This document shows positions 37,891 to 45,863 of a stretch of DNA of 64,000 nucleotides, in pieces (the stretch's first letter is position 1; each line of letters begins with the position of its first letter). The stretch is taken from positions 1-64,000 of the forward strand of contig JAWLAH010000004.1 of NCBI GenBank assembly GCA_041395525.1. The letters run 5' to 3'. The stretch is from CADEED01 sp020442965 (GTDB lineage Bacteria > Pseudomonadota > Gammaproteobacteria > Steroidobacterales > Steroidobacteraceae). Made by a program: the position numbers and the translations under genes. The notes below the pieces were generated by a model, which saw only the letters and a program-made list of their open reading frames with translations, had not been told where the DNA came from and made no database searches.

Positions 37891-38220
37891 TTACGCGCTC
37901 TTGAGCGTGCCCTTGGGCACGAGGGATGTCACCTGGAACCTCTGCACCTTGATCCGCACGCCGTCGGCGATCTCAACGGTAACGAACTGTTCGCCGACTT
38001 CCGTGACCTTGCCGAGCACACCGCCCGCGGTGATCACCTCGTCACCGGTTGCGAGCTTGGCGAGCATGGCCTGATGCTCCTTGGACTTCTTCTGTTGCGG
38101 GCGAATCAGCAGAAAATAGAAGATGACGATGAAGACCACCATCATCAACAAGGGGGCGAAGGAGCCGCCCGGCGCCGCGCCGGCACCCTGGGCGTAGGCG
38201 TCCGATATAAACAGGTTCAT
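37891..38220 (-). CDS. yajC: Sec translocon accessory protein YajC
   Basis: Small single-span membrane protein of the SecDF-YajC complex. The hydrophobic helix LLMMVVFIVIFYFLLIRPQQKKSKEHQ and the following GDEVITAGGVLGKVTEVGEQFVTVEIADGVRI are textbook YajC. 109 residues. Between tgt and secD as usual. Confidence 0.97.
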   Translation of the reverse strand: MNLFISDAYAQGAGAAPGGSFAPLLMMVVFIVIFYFLLIRPQQKKSKEHQAMLAKLATGDEVITAGGVLGKVTEVGEQFVTVEIADGVRIKVQRFQVTSLVPKGTLKSA

Positions 38221-38303
38221 AGCATCACACCTTACAGAAAAGCGTTATTAATCAGGCTATTGCGAGTCCCGAGACACAAACGCTCGGGCGAAACAGCCGG
38301 CGA

Positions 38304-39461
38304 TTATGCCACAGCCTCGGCCGTTGCCATCCGCTGGCTGAAAAACTGCCGCGCGAAATGCTGCAGTTCGCCCTGCTCGATCGCCAGCCGCAACCGCCGC
38401 ATCAGGTCAAGATAGAAGTGCAGATTGTGGATGGTATTGAGGCGCGACCCCAGGATTTCGTTGCAGCGATCGAGGTGCCGCAGGTAAGCGCGCGAGTAGT
38501 TCTGGCAGGTGTAGCAGGGACAGGCAGGATCGACGGGACCCGTGTCGCGCTGATGAGCAGCATTGCGGATGTTGAGCACGCCCGACGTCGTGAACAGATG
38601 GCCGTTGCGCGCGTGGCGTGTTGGCATGACGCAGTCGAACAGGTCGACGCCGCGCAGCACGGCTTGCACGATATCCTCAGGCCGCCCCACACCCATGAGA
38701 TAGCGCGGCCGATCGGGCGGCATGTGCGGCAACAGAGCCTCGAGCACGGCGAGCCGCTCCTGCTCGGGTTCACCGACTGCGAGCCCGCCGATCGCAAGTC
38801 CCGGAAATTCCAGCCGCTCCAGGGCTTCGAGCGATGCCAACCGCAGCGGCACGTGCATGCCGCCCTGCACGATCCCAAATAGCGCCCCCGGAGGACCTTC
38901 GCGACCTTGATCGTCTGTCACGAGCGGCAGTCGCGCGTAATGGGTAGCACTGCGCGCAGCCCAACGCATCGAGCGCTCCATCGACGTGCGTGCCTCAGCC
39001 TCGGTAGCAGGATAGGCCGTGCAGTCATCCAACACCATCGCGATGTCTGAACGCAGGGCGTGCTGCACGTCCATGGAATCCTCCGGCTTCAAGCGCACGG
39101 CGGAACCGTCGACGGGAGACTGAAAGCGCACCCCCTCTTCGCTGATCTTGCGCAGCTCCGCCAGGCTGAAAACCTGGAATCCGCCCGAATCCGTGAGAAT
39201 GGGTTGACGCCAATGCATGAAGCCATGCAACCCCCCGTGCGCCGCAACGACTCCAGGGCCGGGACGCAGCATCAAATGAAATGTGTTGGCGAGAACGATG
39301 TCTGCGCCTAACGATTCGAGTTCCTCCGGCGTCATGGCTTTCACAGTGCCGTAGGTGCCGACTGGCATGAACGCCGGCGTCTGGACAACGCCGTGCCGCA
39401 ACGTGAGTCGGCCACGCCGGGCCGCGCCATCGAGGGCGATGCGATCGAACAACGCGCTCAT
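38304..39461 (-). CDS. tgt: Queuine tRNA-ribosyltransferase
   Basis: Exchanges G34 for preQ1 in GUN-anticodon tRNAs. The nucleophile loop LTDSGGFQVFSL, GLAIGGLAVGE, DLFDCVMPTRHARNGHLFT and the zinc site CPCYTCQNYSRAYLRH with the downstream His in NTIHNLHF are all present; 385 residues. The start codon overlaps the queA stop by 4 bp. Confidence 0.98.
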   Translation of the reverse strand: MSALFDRIALDGAARRGRLTLRHGVVQTPAFMPVGTYGTVKAMTPEELESLGADIVLANTFHLMLRPGPGVVAAHGGLHGFMHWRQPILTDSGGFQVFSLAELRKISEEGVRFQSPVDGSAVRLKPEDSMDVQHALRSDIAMVLDDCTAYPATEAEARTSMERSMRWAARSATHYARLPLVTDDQGREGPPGALFGIVQGGMHVPLRLASLEALERLEFPGLAIGGLAVGEPEQERLAVLEALLPHMPPDRPRYLMGVGRPEDIVQAVLRGVDLFDCVMPTRHARNGHLFTTSGVLNIRNAAHQRDTGPVDPACPCYTCQNYSRAYLRHLDRCNEILGSRLNTIHNLHFYLDLMRRLRLAIEQGELQHFARQFFSQRMATAEAVA

Positions 39462-40489
39462 GTGTGCACTTCGCGGGACGGCGTCACGAACATTGCATCA
39501 CCGTAGCTAAAGAACCGGTAGCGCGCGCGGATCGCATGAGCATAGGCGGCAAGCACATGCTCCCGCCCGGCGAATGCACTGACTAACATCAACAGCGTCG
39601 ACTCCGGCAAGTGAAAATTGGTAATCATGGCGTCGACGACCTGGAACCGAAATCCTGGTACGACAAAGAGTCTAGTGTCTCCGACATATGGTTCCAACTC
39701 ACCGTTGGCTGTGGCGGTTTCGAGTGCACGCACGACCGTGGTGCCGACTGCGATGACCCGCTTGCCGCGCGCTTTGGTGACGCGGACCGCCAAACAGACT
39801 GCCTCGCCGACGGCCGTGAATTCCGCGTGCATCACGTGCGCACCAACGGACTCGGAGCGCACGGGCTGAAACGTACCGGCGCCCACGTGCAGCGTCACGA
39901 AAGCGGTTTCTACACCATGCGCCTCGAGGCGCGACAACAACAAGTCGTCGAAATGCAGGCTCGCGGTCGGGGCCGCTACCGCGCCGCGGTGACGCGCGAA
40001 GCGACTCTGATAGCGATCGCGATCGATGGCGTCCGGCTCACGAGCAATGTAGGGCGGCAGCGGAATCTGCCCGTGCGACTCGAAAAATTCGAATGCCGTC
40101 GCGGGTAACTCGGCAATCCAGAGATCGCCCTCGCGCCGAATCATCTCGACGGCGCCGCCCGGTGTCTCTATCCGCAGGCCCGGCCGCACAGCCTTGCTGG
40201 CACGCGCGTGTAGCAGCGCCCGGCGCCCATCTAGCGGACGCTCGAGCAGCAGCTCGACCTGCCCGCCAGTGGGCTTGGAACCCGTGAGCCGCGCGGGAAT
40301 GACGCGCGTGTCGTTGAACACCAGCAAGTCTCCGGGCTCGATCAACTGCGGCAGATCGAGGATGTTGAGGTCGCGTGTCGCTCCCGTGACCCCATCGAGA
40401 GCCAAGAGCCGACTGGACGAACGCGCGCGCAGGGGTTCCTGGGCGATCAACTCCGTAGGCAGCTCATAGTGAAAATCGGCGCGGCGCAT
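39458..40489 (-). CDS. queA: S-adenosylmethionine:tRNA ribosyltransferase-isomerase
   Basis: Uses SAM as a ribosyl donor to build epoxyqueuosine on tRNA after Tgt. FHYELPTELIAQEPL, SRLLAL, GDLLVFNDTRVIPARL, TASLHFDDLLL, FVTLHVGAGTFQPVR and NFHLPESTLLMLVSAFAG span the family. The start at 40489 (MRRADFHYELP) fits homologues; an ATG eight codons upstream is possible. Confidence 0.97.
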   Translation of the reverse strand: MRRADFHYELPTELIAQEPLRARSSSRLLALDGVTGATRDLNILDLPQLIEPGDLLVFNDTRVIPARLTGSKPTGGQVELLLERPLDGRRALLHARASKAVRPGLRIETPGGAVEMIRREGDLWIAELPATAFEFFESHGQIPLPPYIAREPDAIDRDRYQSRFARHRGAVAAPTASLHFDDLLLSRLEAHGVETAFVTLHVGAGTFQPVRSESVGAHVMHAEFTAVGEAVCLAVRVTKARGKRVIAVGTTVVRALETATANGELEPYVGDTRLFVVPGFRFQVVDAMITNFHLPESTLLMLVSAFAGREHVLAAYAHAIRARYRFFSYGDAMFVTPSREVHT

Positions 40490-40734
40490 CTTCTCAATGC
40501 TAGCAGGCGTCAATGCCAGCAGGCGCGACCGCTGGTAGCGGTGGTCGGCCGTTCGGCAGGGAGTCGGTTAAGCGATGCAGATCGTTCGGGATGCCTCTAT
40601 ACTTGCGCTCCCGCACCGGGACGGTGGAACAGGTAGGCGCGGCGCACTGCTGTGCAGGGGCTCGTTGTCGGATCGGACAGGTGCCCGACAAGCCGACTCG
40701 CAGGGAATGGTAGTTAGAAGTAAGATTGATCAAT

Positions 40735-41052
40735 GCCCGAGTGGCGGAATTGGTAGACGCAGTGGACTCAGAAGCAATTTGAGCCCTCCGGGGGAAACCC
40801 CGAAGGTGAAGCCCGTCAAATTCGGCGAAGGCCCTGGACGCAAATCCGAGCTAATACCGAGCCAAGCCCTGAACCCGAAAGGGATCAGGGAAGGTGTAGA
40901 GAGCAGACGGCGGGCACCTACAGCCACCAGGCTAGGGTGAAGGCGTGCTCCAGACCACGAACGTCGCGGCAGCGGCGGCGGCGAAAGCCGAAGTGGGACG
41001 AAAATCCACCGCCGTTAAAAGCGTGTCGGTTCGACTCCGACCTCGGGCACCA
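40735..41052 (+). tRNA. tRNA-Leu gene, interrupted; spliced anticodon predicted CAA
   Basis: The 5' exon (40735-40769) has acceptor strand GCCCGAG, the D-arm of tRNA-Leu (GGCGGAATTGGTAGACGC) and anticodon strand GTGGA followed by CTC. The 3' exon (41001-41052) begins AAAA, then TCCAC pairing with GTGGA, a 15-nt variable arm, a T-arm with stem GTCGG/CCGAC and loop TTCGACT, acceptor CTCGGGC and an encoded ACCA. Joining after C40769 and G41000 gives a 7-nt anticodon loop CTCAAAA with anticodon CAA, an 87-nt Leu tRNA reading UUG. Splice sites were placed by loop length and by homology to known tRNA-Leu introns. Confidence 0.92.
40770..41000 (+). ncRNA. Group I intron (IC3-like) in the tRNA-Leu anticodon loop
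   Basis: 231 nt with no ORF. Core blocks line up with the Azoarcus tRNA-Ile intron as I remember it: GTCAAATTCGGCGAA (40815-40829), ACCGAGCCAAGCCCT (near 40856-40870), GGGAAGGTGTAGAGA, GCAGACGGC, and AGGGTGAAGGCGTGCTCCA (near 40934-40952). The internal guide TTTGAG (40778-40783) can pair with CTCAGA across the 5' splice site, forming P1 with a C-G pair at the junction. The intron ends in G41000, the expected terminal G. Insertion between nucleotides 34 and 35 is the same position as in cyanobacterial tRNA-Leu(UAA) introns. Probably a self-splicing ribozyme. Confidence 0.9.
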
Positions 41053-41060
41053 ATTCGCGG

Positions 41061-41086
41061 GCCCGACCCTTTGGAATGGGTCGGGC
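41061..41086 (+). terminator. Hairpin after the tRNA-Leu gene
   Basis: GCCCGACCC (41061-41069) and GGGTCGGGC (41078-41086) form a 9-bp perfect stem with an 8-nt loop, 8 bp after the CCA end. No T-run follows, so it may act in 3' processing or as a weak terminator. Confidence 0.5.
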
Positions 41087-41177
41087 GATCGGCTAACAAG
41101 GAGCGTTCCAAGAGCCGTAGCTGTTAGGCGCCTGCCAATGAAACGCCCCACATCGGCACTATTCCGAGGTCACGCCT

Positions 41178-42119
41178 TTGGCTCTAGACATCCGCAGACT
41201 TTCGCACTTCGTTGCCGCCGCAGAGCACGGCAACATCAATCGAGCGGCTGACACCCAGCACATTACGCAATCGGCGCTCACCCGCAGCATCCAGGCGCTT
41301 GAAGACGAGCTAGGCGCCAAGCTTTTCGACCGCACACCACGCGGCGTGACGCTGACCGTGATCGGCAAGCGGCTATTCGAGCATGCGCGGCGCATTATGA
41401 ATACTGCGGCGATCGCGCAGGCCGATATGGCAGCGCTCATCACTGGCGCGGGCGGCGAGATTCGCATCGGCGTCGCGCAACCGGTCGCGTCGCGGGAACT
41501 GATGCGCTTGCTGCTCAGCCTGCCACGCTCGATGCCGATGCTCACCATCTCGATCACCGAAGTGTTTTACGACTCGCTGGTGCAGCTGCTGCGCCTCGGG
41601 GAACTTGATCTCGCGATCACCAGCCTCCCAGAGTCGTCGGATCGCTCCGATCTGAATGTGCAACCACTTGCGGAGGCGTCGGCGCGTATGGTGATCGTGA
41701 TGCGCAAAGCCCATCCGCTGTGCTCACTGACGACGATCACGCCTCAGGACTTGCAACAGGCCAACTGGGTAGCCGCCAGTCAGGAAAATTATATCGCGTT
41801 TCTCGCGCAATATTTTGCGGAGCGGCAGATGCAAGCGCCAACGTATCGTCTCTACGCGAACACCATGAGCGTAATGCTGCGCGCGGTGCTGCACGAAGAC
41901 TACGTCGCACTATTGTCCGAAGACGCCATTGCGCGCGATTTTCCGCCCGAGTCCGTTTTCGTCGTGCCGAACTCGGCGCAGACAATGACCAGACGCATTG
42001 GTCTGATCTACACACCGAACGTCATTCGGTCGACTGCATTCCTGCGCCTCAGCCAGTGCCTGGTAGAACACTACGGTACCGCGACTGCGGCGGGCCCGCG
42101 TTCTTCTCCTGCGCAATAG
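41178..42119 (+). CDS. LysR-family transcriptional regulator
   Basis: The N-terminal winged HTH (DIRRLSHFVAAAEHGNINRAADTQHITQSALTRSIQALEDELGAKLFDRTPRGVTLT) is intact, followed by a periplasmic-binding-like sensor domain (from about residue 92, GEIRIGVAQPVASREL). 313 aa. The start appears to be TTG, with GAGG 9 bp before it and no nearer ATG. It faces the methyltransferase-like gene tail-to-tail and is the likely regulator of the adjoining accessory cluster; its effector is unknown. Confidence 0.9.
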   Translation: MALDIRRLSHFVAAAEHGNINRAADTQHITQSALTRSIQALEDELGAKLFDRTPRGVTLTVIGKRLFEHARRIMNTAAIAQADMAALITGAGGEIRIGVAQPVASRELMRLLLSLPRSMPMLTISITEVFYDSLVQLLRLGELDLAITSLPESSDRSDLNVQPLAEASARMVIVMRKAHPLCSLTTITPQDLQQANWVAASQENYIAFLAQYFAERQMQAPTYRLYANTMSVMLRAVLHEDYVALLSEDAIARDFPPESVFVVPNSAQTMTRRIGLIYTPNVIRSTAFLRLSQCLVEHYGTATAAGPRSSPAQ

Positions 42120-42227
42120 CGCCGTTGGCCGGTCGCACGCATGCGGCCGATCACATGGCATGCAGGCGCGAGGCTCGGTGCTGCGACCCGAGAGACGAGC
42201 GCGCATCGAGCTCGCGCGAACCCCCCG

Positions 42228-43445
42228 TTAGACTCTGACGAAGTGTCGCGCGCCAAAGCCTCGGAGGACGGGCGGCGTATCCTTCATGTGCTGGAAGCCG
42301 CGTTTGCCGATTTCGCCGGTAAAGTCCATCTCGCTGAACTCCAGGCGCCAGATTTCGCCGTTCCAGCGATGATCCTGCCACAGCGCGAACATGCCCTGCG
42401 GCGTGAGAGTCGGAGCACCGGCTGTGTTGAAGTCGAGCGGGTAGTACACACCGCCGCGACGCGTCAGTCGATTCGCCTCGTCGATGACCTTCAGCGTGGT
42501 CTGTGCCGGCATCTCGTGATGCGCGATGTAGCTCGCCACGATGTCGAAGTAGCCATCCGGGAATTTTGTGTCCTGCGCCAGGCGCTGCGCGAAATTGGCA
42601 CCCACGTTCAGATCATTCGCACGCATGTGGCTGTAGCGGACCATCGGGCCACCGATGTCGACGCCCCAGACTTCCGCGTCAGGGAAGCGTTCCTTGAGGG
42701 CGACGGTGAACTGACCGACACCGCAACCGTAATCGAGGATGCGGCGCACTTTGCCATCCGCCGGAATCGGCAGCGCATTCGCCGCCATCTTGTGGATCTC
42801 ATCCTGGTCGTTCTTACCACGCGTGCCCTGGTAGAAGCTGTTAGTACCGTGGTGGTACGTGTGCCCCGCGAAAGCGTCGCCGACATACCCGCCAGGCTGA
42901 ATGTGAATTTCATGGCAACATTCTTCCGGAATATCCATGGTCGGTACGAGCTCGAGCTTGCCCGGACCCACGTTATCCGCGGCTTCCATCTGGGAGAGAT
43001 AGAAGTCTTCATTGGCATGGTGGTGATCAAGTATCGCCTTCCACATGATGCGCTGGCTCGACAACCAGGTTTTGGACGCGATGGTGATTTCCGGGTCTTT
43101 GTCGATCAGCTGCCGCGCCTGTTCGCTCGTTATTTGCGACGCAGGATCGATACCCTCGCGCACCAACAACCGCTCGAACGCTGCACCGGCGCTCGTACGT
43201 GCGGCCTGCGCGGCCACCACACGAAAGCCGACCGAAAAATCGTATAGTCCTTCTGTATGCAGTGAACCCAGCCGCGCCATGCGACCTACCACTCCGCGTG
43301 GATGCTTACCCTTCAGGCCACTGACGTGGGATTGAACTTCGGCCATTTGCTTCTCGGCCGCTTCGGTTGATTGCCACTTCAGGGTGCTCGCGACGACGGC
43401 AGAAGCCGTTGCCGCACCGAGGAATAGTTGACGACGGTCGATCAT
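42228..43445 (-). CDS. SAM-methyltransferase-like protein with Tat-like signal peptide
   Basis: 405 residues. The N-terminus MIDRRQLFLGAATASAVVAS is a twin-arginine-type export signal. A 180-residue region without a recognised family follows, including ECCHEIHIQPGGYVG and AFAGHTYHHGTNSFYQG. Then comes a class I methyltransferase fold with motif I ILDYGCGVGQF (D238) and the acidic residue of motif II in GVDIGGP (D263). SAM is not normally found outside the cytoplasm, so either the signal is not used, or the domain binds something else. GGAG lies about 10 bp before the ATG. Third gene of a leftward set with a flavoprotein and a small unknown protein. Confidence 0.82.
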   Translation of the reverse strand: MIDRRQLFLGAATASAVVASTLKWQSTEAAEKQMAEVQSHVSGLKGKHPRGVVGRMARLGSLHTEGLYDFSVGFRVVAAQAARTSAGAAFERLLVREGIDPASQITSEQARQLIDKDPEITIASKTWLSSQRIMWKAILDHHHANEDFYLSQMEAADNVGPGKLELVPTMDIPEECCHEIHIQPGGYVGDAFAGHTYHHGTNSFYQGTRGKNDQDEIHKMAANALPIPADGKVRRILDYGCGVGQFTVALKERFPDAEVWGVDIGGPMVRYSHMRANDLNVGANFAQRLAQDTKFPDGYFDIVASYIAHHEMPAQTTLKVIDEANRLTRRGGVYYPLDFNTAGAPTLTPQGMFALWQDHRWNGEIWRLEFSEMDFTGEIGKRGFQHMKDTPPVLRGFGARHFVRV

Positions 43446-43484
43446 GTCTATTTTCTCCGTAAAGATGTCAGGGAAACTGCCAAC

Positions 43485-43823
43485 TCAGCTCTTCGGATAA
43501 GGGGCGGACGCCGGCAGATGACCGTCGTCGCCTAACGGGCCGAACGTCAGGTCCACAAAACGGTTGCGATCACGTTCCCAGTCGGCAACTTCTTGAGTAG
43601 ACGGCATGTACTGCTCGATCATCTCGTTCGTGACGCCCTTGGTCGCCATGACGGCCTCCATGACCTTGAGGCGGTACTGCGTCGCCCACAGTTCCGTGCC
43701 GATCGCAATCAGGCAGGTCATCATTTTGTCCATGGTGGGATCGCCGAGTAACACGCCGTCCGAGAGATGCTTCGGAATCGCTTCTACCGTGTAGGTCTGC
43801 CGGGTCTTCGCGGGCGTGGCCAT
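43485..43823 (-). CDS. Small conserved-looking protein of unknown function
   Basis: 112 residues, no signal peptide or membrane segment, acidic and Met-rich in the middle (PTMDKMMTCLIAIGTELWATQYRLKVMEAVMATKGVTNEMIEQYMPS), predicted mostly helical. A strong GAGGAG ribosome site precedes the ATG. Position 39 bp before the methyltransferase-like gene and same-strand codon use support a real gene. I do not recognise the family; a small partner subunit of one of its neighbours is possible. Confidence 0.7.
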   Translation of the reverse strand: MATPAKTRQTYTVEAIPKHLSDGVLLGDPTMDKMMTCLIAIGTELWATQYRLKVMEAVMATKGVTNEMIEQYMPSTQEVADWERDRNRFVDLTFGPLGDDGHLPASAPYPKS

Positions 43824-43897
43824 TACAGATCTCCTCAGAATGAAGGGAAGTACGCAGCGAGGATAGCGCGCAGATGCCGCGCTGTTGCCTCACGTCA

Positions 43898-43920
43898 AAT
43901 AGACAAACTAACGTCTTATT
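43898..43920. promoter_or_regulatory. AT-rich imperfect dyad in the 223-bp gap upstream of the small gene
   Basis: AATAGAC (43898-43904) and GTCTTATT (43913-43920) form a dyad with one inserted base, in the only AT-rich patch of this gap. T-N11-A spacing of the LysR kind can be read inside it. Possible operator or internal promoter for the two downstream genes; inferred from symmetry and composition only. Confidence 0.3.
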
Positions 43921-44046
43921 ATCGCTGCAAAGCGAGCTTGGAGCGGGTGCCAAATAGTCATGGACATGAGAAACGCGCATGCCGTGGCGAGCTGCCGCCG
44001 CCACGCCTCGAGATCTTGGCGAGCATCACGGTCGTCGTGCCGACTG

Positions 44047-45564
44047 TCAGGTCGCGAATTTCAGGATCCGCTGTCCGAGCAATCGCCCGAAGGTGAGCGC
44101 CGGCGTCACCGACATGCCGCCGCAATAGGAACGACCCATGCACTGGCCCGCGCCTAGCAGCTCGCCGGCCGCGTAGAGATTGCGTATCGGCTTGCCGTCC
44201 CGACGGATGACCTGCAGCGAATCGTTGACGGCGAGACCCGCGAACGAGATCAGCGCCCACGATTGCAGCCGCACGGCGTAATACGGCCCCTTCGCGATCG
44301 GCAACGGCATGTGCGTGCGACCGAGCGCGTCCTTGCCACGCGCTTGTCCCTGATTGTACTGCGCCACCGTCGTGGCGAGTGCCTTGCCATCGATGCCCGT
44401 GGCGGCCGCCAGGGCCTCGAGATCCCCAGCCTTGAAGAAATTCTTCTTGGTGCCGAAGGACTCCAGGATCTGCTCGCGTGTCCAGCGGCCGATGAACGGC
44501 GGCATGGTGCGAATCATCTCATCGTCGAGCACCAGCCAGCAGCGCTCATCCGTCTGCACCCGCAGTGCCTGCTCGAACGCGTCGTGGCTCGGGATATCCT
44601 CGCGCAGGAACCGTTTGCCCTGCCTGTTGACGTAGATGCCCCAGGGCGGCGTCGTGGGCGGCCACGGGCGGATGGTTGCGACGAATGGACTCGGATACGT
44701 GTCGTTCGTCATGATGGCCCCGAACAGCCCCAGGTGATGCTCGCCGCCGCGCACGTAGCCGCCAGCACCGAGTCCCAGCGTGATGCCCGCGCCCTGGCTG
44801 TAGGGGTACGTTGCGACGGAATAACGCTTCGCCTTTTCATACTGCTCGAACATCTTCGTGTTCGCGGTATATCCACCGGTTGTCAGTGCGACGTTCTTGC
44901 CGTAGTGATTCTGTAGCTTGCCGCTGCCGTCGAGCGCGGCCACCCCGACGACCGCGCCCGCAGCGTCGAGTAACAACTCCTTCGCCTGCGTGCTGGTCAG
45001 CGCCTGGACGCGCCCGGCATCAAGGTGCGGCTTGAGCTGCTCGTTGAGCACTCTGAGAATGGATTTACCACCGTCCTTACCCCACGCGTAGCGGGCACGA
45101 CTGTACGGCTCGTGGGTCGTTCCCGTTACCGGTTGCTCCGGGCGCACATCGAAGCCGTGGTCCATCAACCAGTCGAACGTCTCCGCGGCGTTGAACACCG
45201 CGAGTTTCACGAGCCGGGGGTTCGCCGTCTTCTTGCTGATTCGCATGATGTCGTCGTAGTGCAGTTGCCCCGAGTCATCGATGCCCTTCTGCTGCTGCAA
45301 CTTAGTGCCCGCCGCACTCATCTGCCCCGAGGACAGGAACAACGTGCCGCCGAGCGATGCCGCCGCTTCGATGATCAGCACTCGCGCGCCACGCTCCGCC
45401 GCGAAGATCGCCGCCGGCAGCCCGGAATTGCCGCCGCCGACGACGATCACATCCCACGTTGGCCCCTTATCCTGCGCCATGGAGCGGTCGGCGACGCTCA
45501 ACGCGGCCGTCGCAGCGATCATCGAGAGGAAACTGCGCTTCGTTATCTTGATATCGTCGCTCAT
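44047..45564 (-). CDS. Exported FAD-dependent oxidoreductase (fumarate reductase/ketosteroid dehydrogenase-like)
   Basis: 505 residues from MSDDIKITKRSF. The signal KITKRSFLSMIAATAAL resembles a Tat signal with KR in place of RR. The FAD site WDVIVVGGGNSGLPAAIFAAERGA (GxGxxG at 43-48) and the C-terminal RNLYAAGELLGAGQCMGRSYCGGM belong to the FAD_binding_2 family of fumarate reductases, flavocytochromes c and 3-oxosteroid dehydrogenases. No heme motif, so an external electron partner is needed. The start was set by homology; upstream in-frame sequence is in the promoter region. First of three leftward genes, divergent from the alpha/beta-hydrolase gene. Confidence 0.88.
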   Translation of the reverse strand: MSDDIKITKRSFLSMIAATAALSVADRSMAQDKGPTWDVIVVGGGNSGLPAAIFAAERGARVLIIEAAASLGGTLFLSSGQMSAAGTKLQQQKGIDDSGQLHYDDIMRISKKTANPRLVKLAVFNAAETFDWLMDHGFDVRPEQPVTGTTHEPYSRARYAWGKDGGKSILRVLNEQLKPHLDAGRVQALTSTQAKELLLDAAGAVVGVAALDGSGKLQNHYGKNVALTTGGYTANTKMFEQYEKAKRYSVATYPYSQGAGITLGLGAGGYVRGGEHHLGLFGAIMTNDTYPSPFVATIRPWPPTTPPWGIYVNRQGKRFLREDIPSHDAFEQALRVQTDERCWLVLDDEMIRTMPPFIGRWTREQILESFGTKKNFFKAGDLEALAAATGIDGKALATTVAQYNQGQARGKDALGRTHMPLPIAKGPYYAVRLQSWALISFAGLAVNDSLQVIRRDGKPIRNLYAAGELLGAGQCMGRSYCGGMSVTPALTFGRLLGQRILKFAT

Positions 45565-45663
45565 GTTCAGCCTCGCGGTGCGGCGTAGCCGCTCCGGATA
45601 CCCAGTGGAATCAGTTTGGAAATTGGCGCGTACTGCCCGCATTGGCAGAACACAACATCCGCA

Positions 45664-45673
45664 CGAATATTCG
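45664..45673. promoter_or_regulatory. Palindrome CGAATATTCG in the divergent promoter region
   Basis: Ten-base perfect palindrome about 100 bp upstream of the flavoprotein start and 190 bp upstream of the hydrolase-fold start, in the 299-bp divergent gap. Could be part of a regulator site; no more can be said. Confidence 0.25.
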
Positions 45674-45803
45674 CGATGCTTCCCATGTGCCCCCCGACGC
45701 AAGTGTCACCCGTGACGCTAACAGCCAATCGAGAACATGCGGCCCGAAAATTCTCATCGCCATGCGCCGAGCGCATAACCGTACCGCCCATCGAGCGGCT
45801 ACA

Positions 45804-45840
45804 GTGCCTGGGTCGCGACGCTGCGTCGCGATGCAGGCAC
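45804..45840 (+). promoter_or_regulatory. Large inverted repeat upstream of the alpha/beta-hydrolase-fold gene
   Basis: A nested dyad. The inner arms TCGCGACGC (45813-45821) and GCGTCGCGA (45823-45831) are perfect around a single T. The outer arms GTGCCTG (45804-45810) and CAGGCAC (45834-45840) are perfect, separated from the inner ones by 2 x 2 mismatched bases. It ends 23 bp before the ATG at 45864. As DNA it could be an operator; as RNA it would be a very stable hairpin in the 5' leader. Confidence 0.6.
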
Positions 45841-45863
45841 GCTCAACTCATAGAGACACCATC

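Noticed and set aside
40611..40700. tRNA-Leu-like D-arm (GGTGGAACAGGTAGGCGC) upstream of the real tRNA
   Set aside because: No matching anticodon stem, T-arm or acceptor pairing follows; at best a decayed fragment, perhaps only coincidence.
40575..40940. Open frame across the tRNA-Leu 5' exon and intron
   Set aside because: It runs through structured RNA (tRNA exon and group I core) with no protein-like motif or ribosome site; chance openness in GC-rich sequence.
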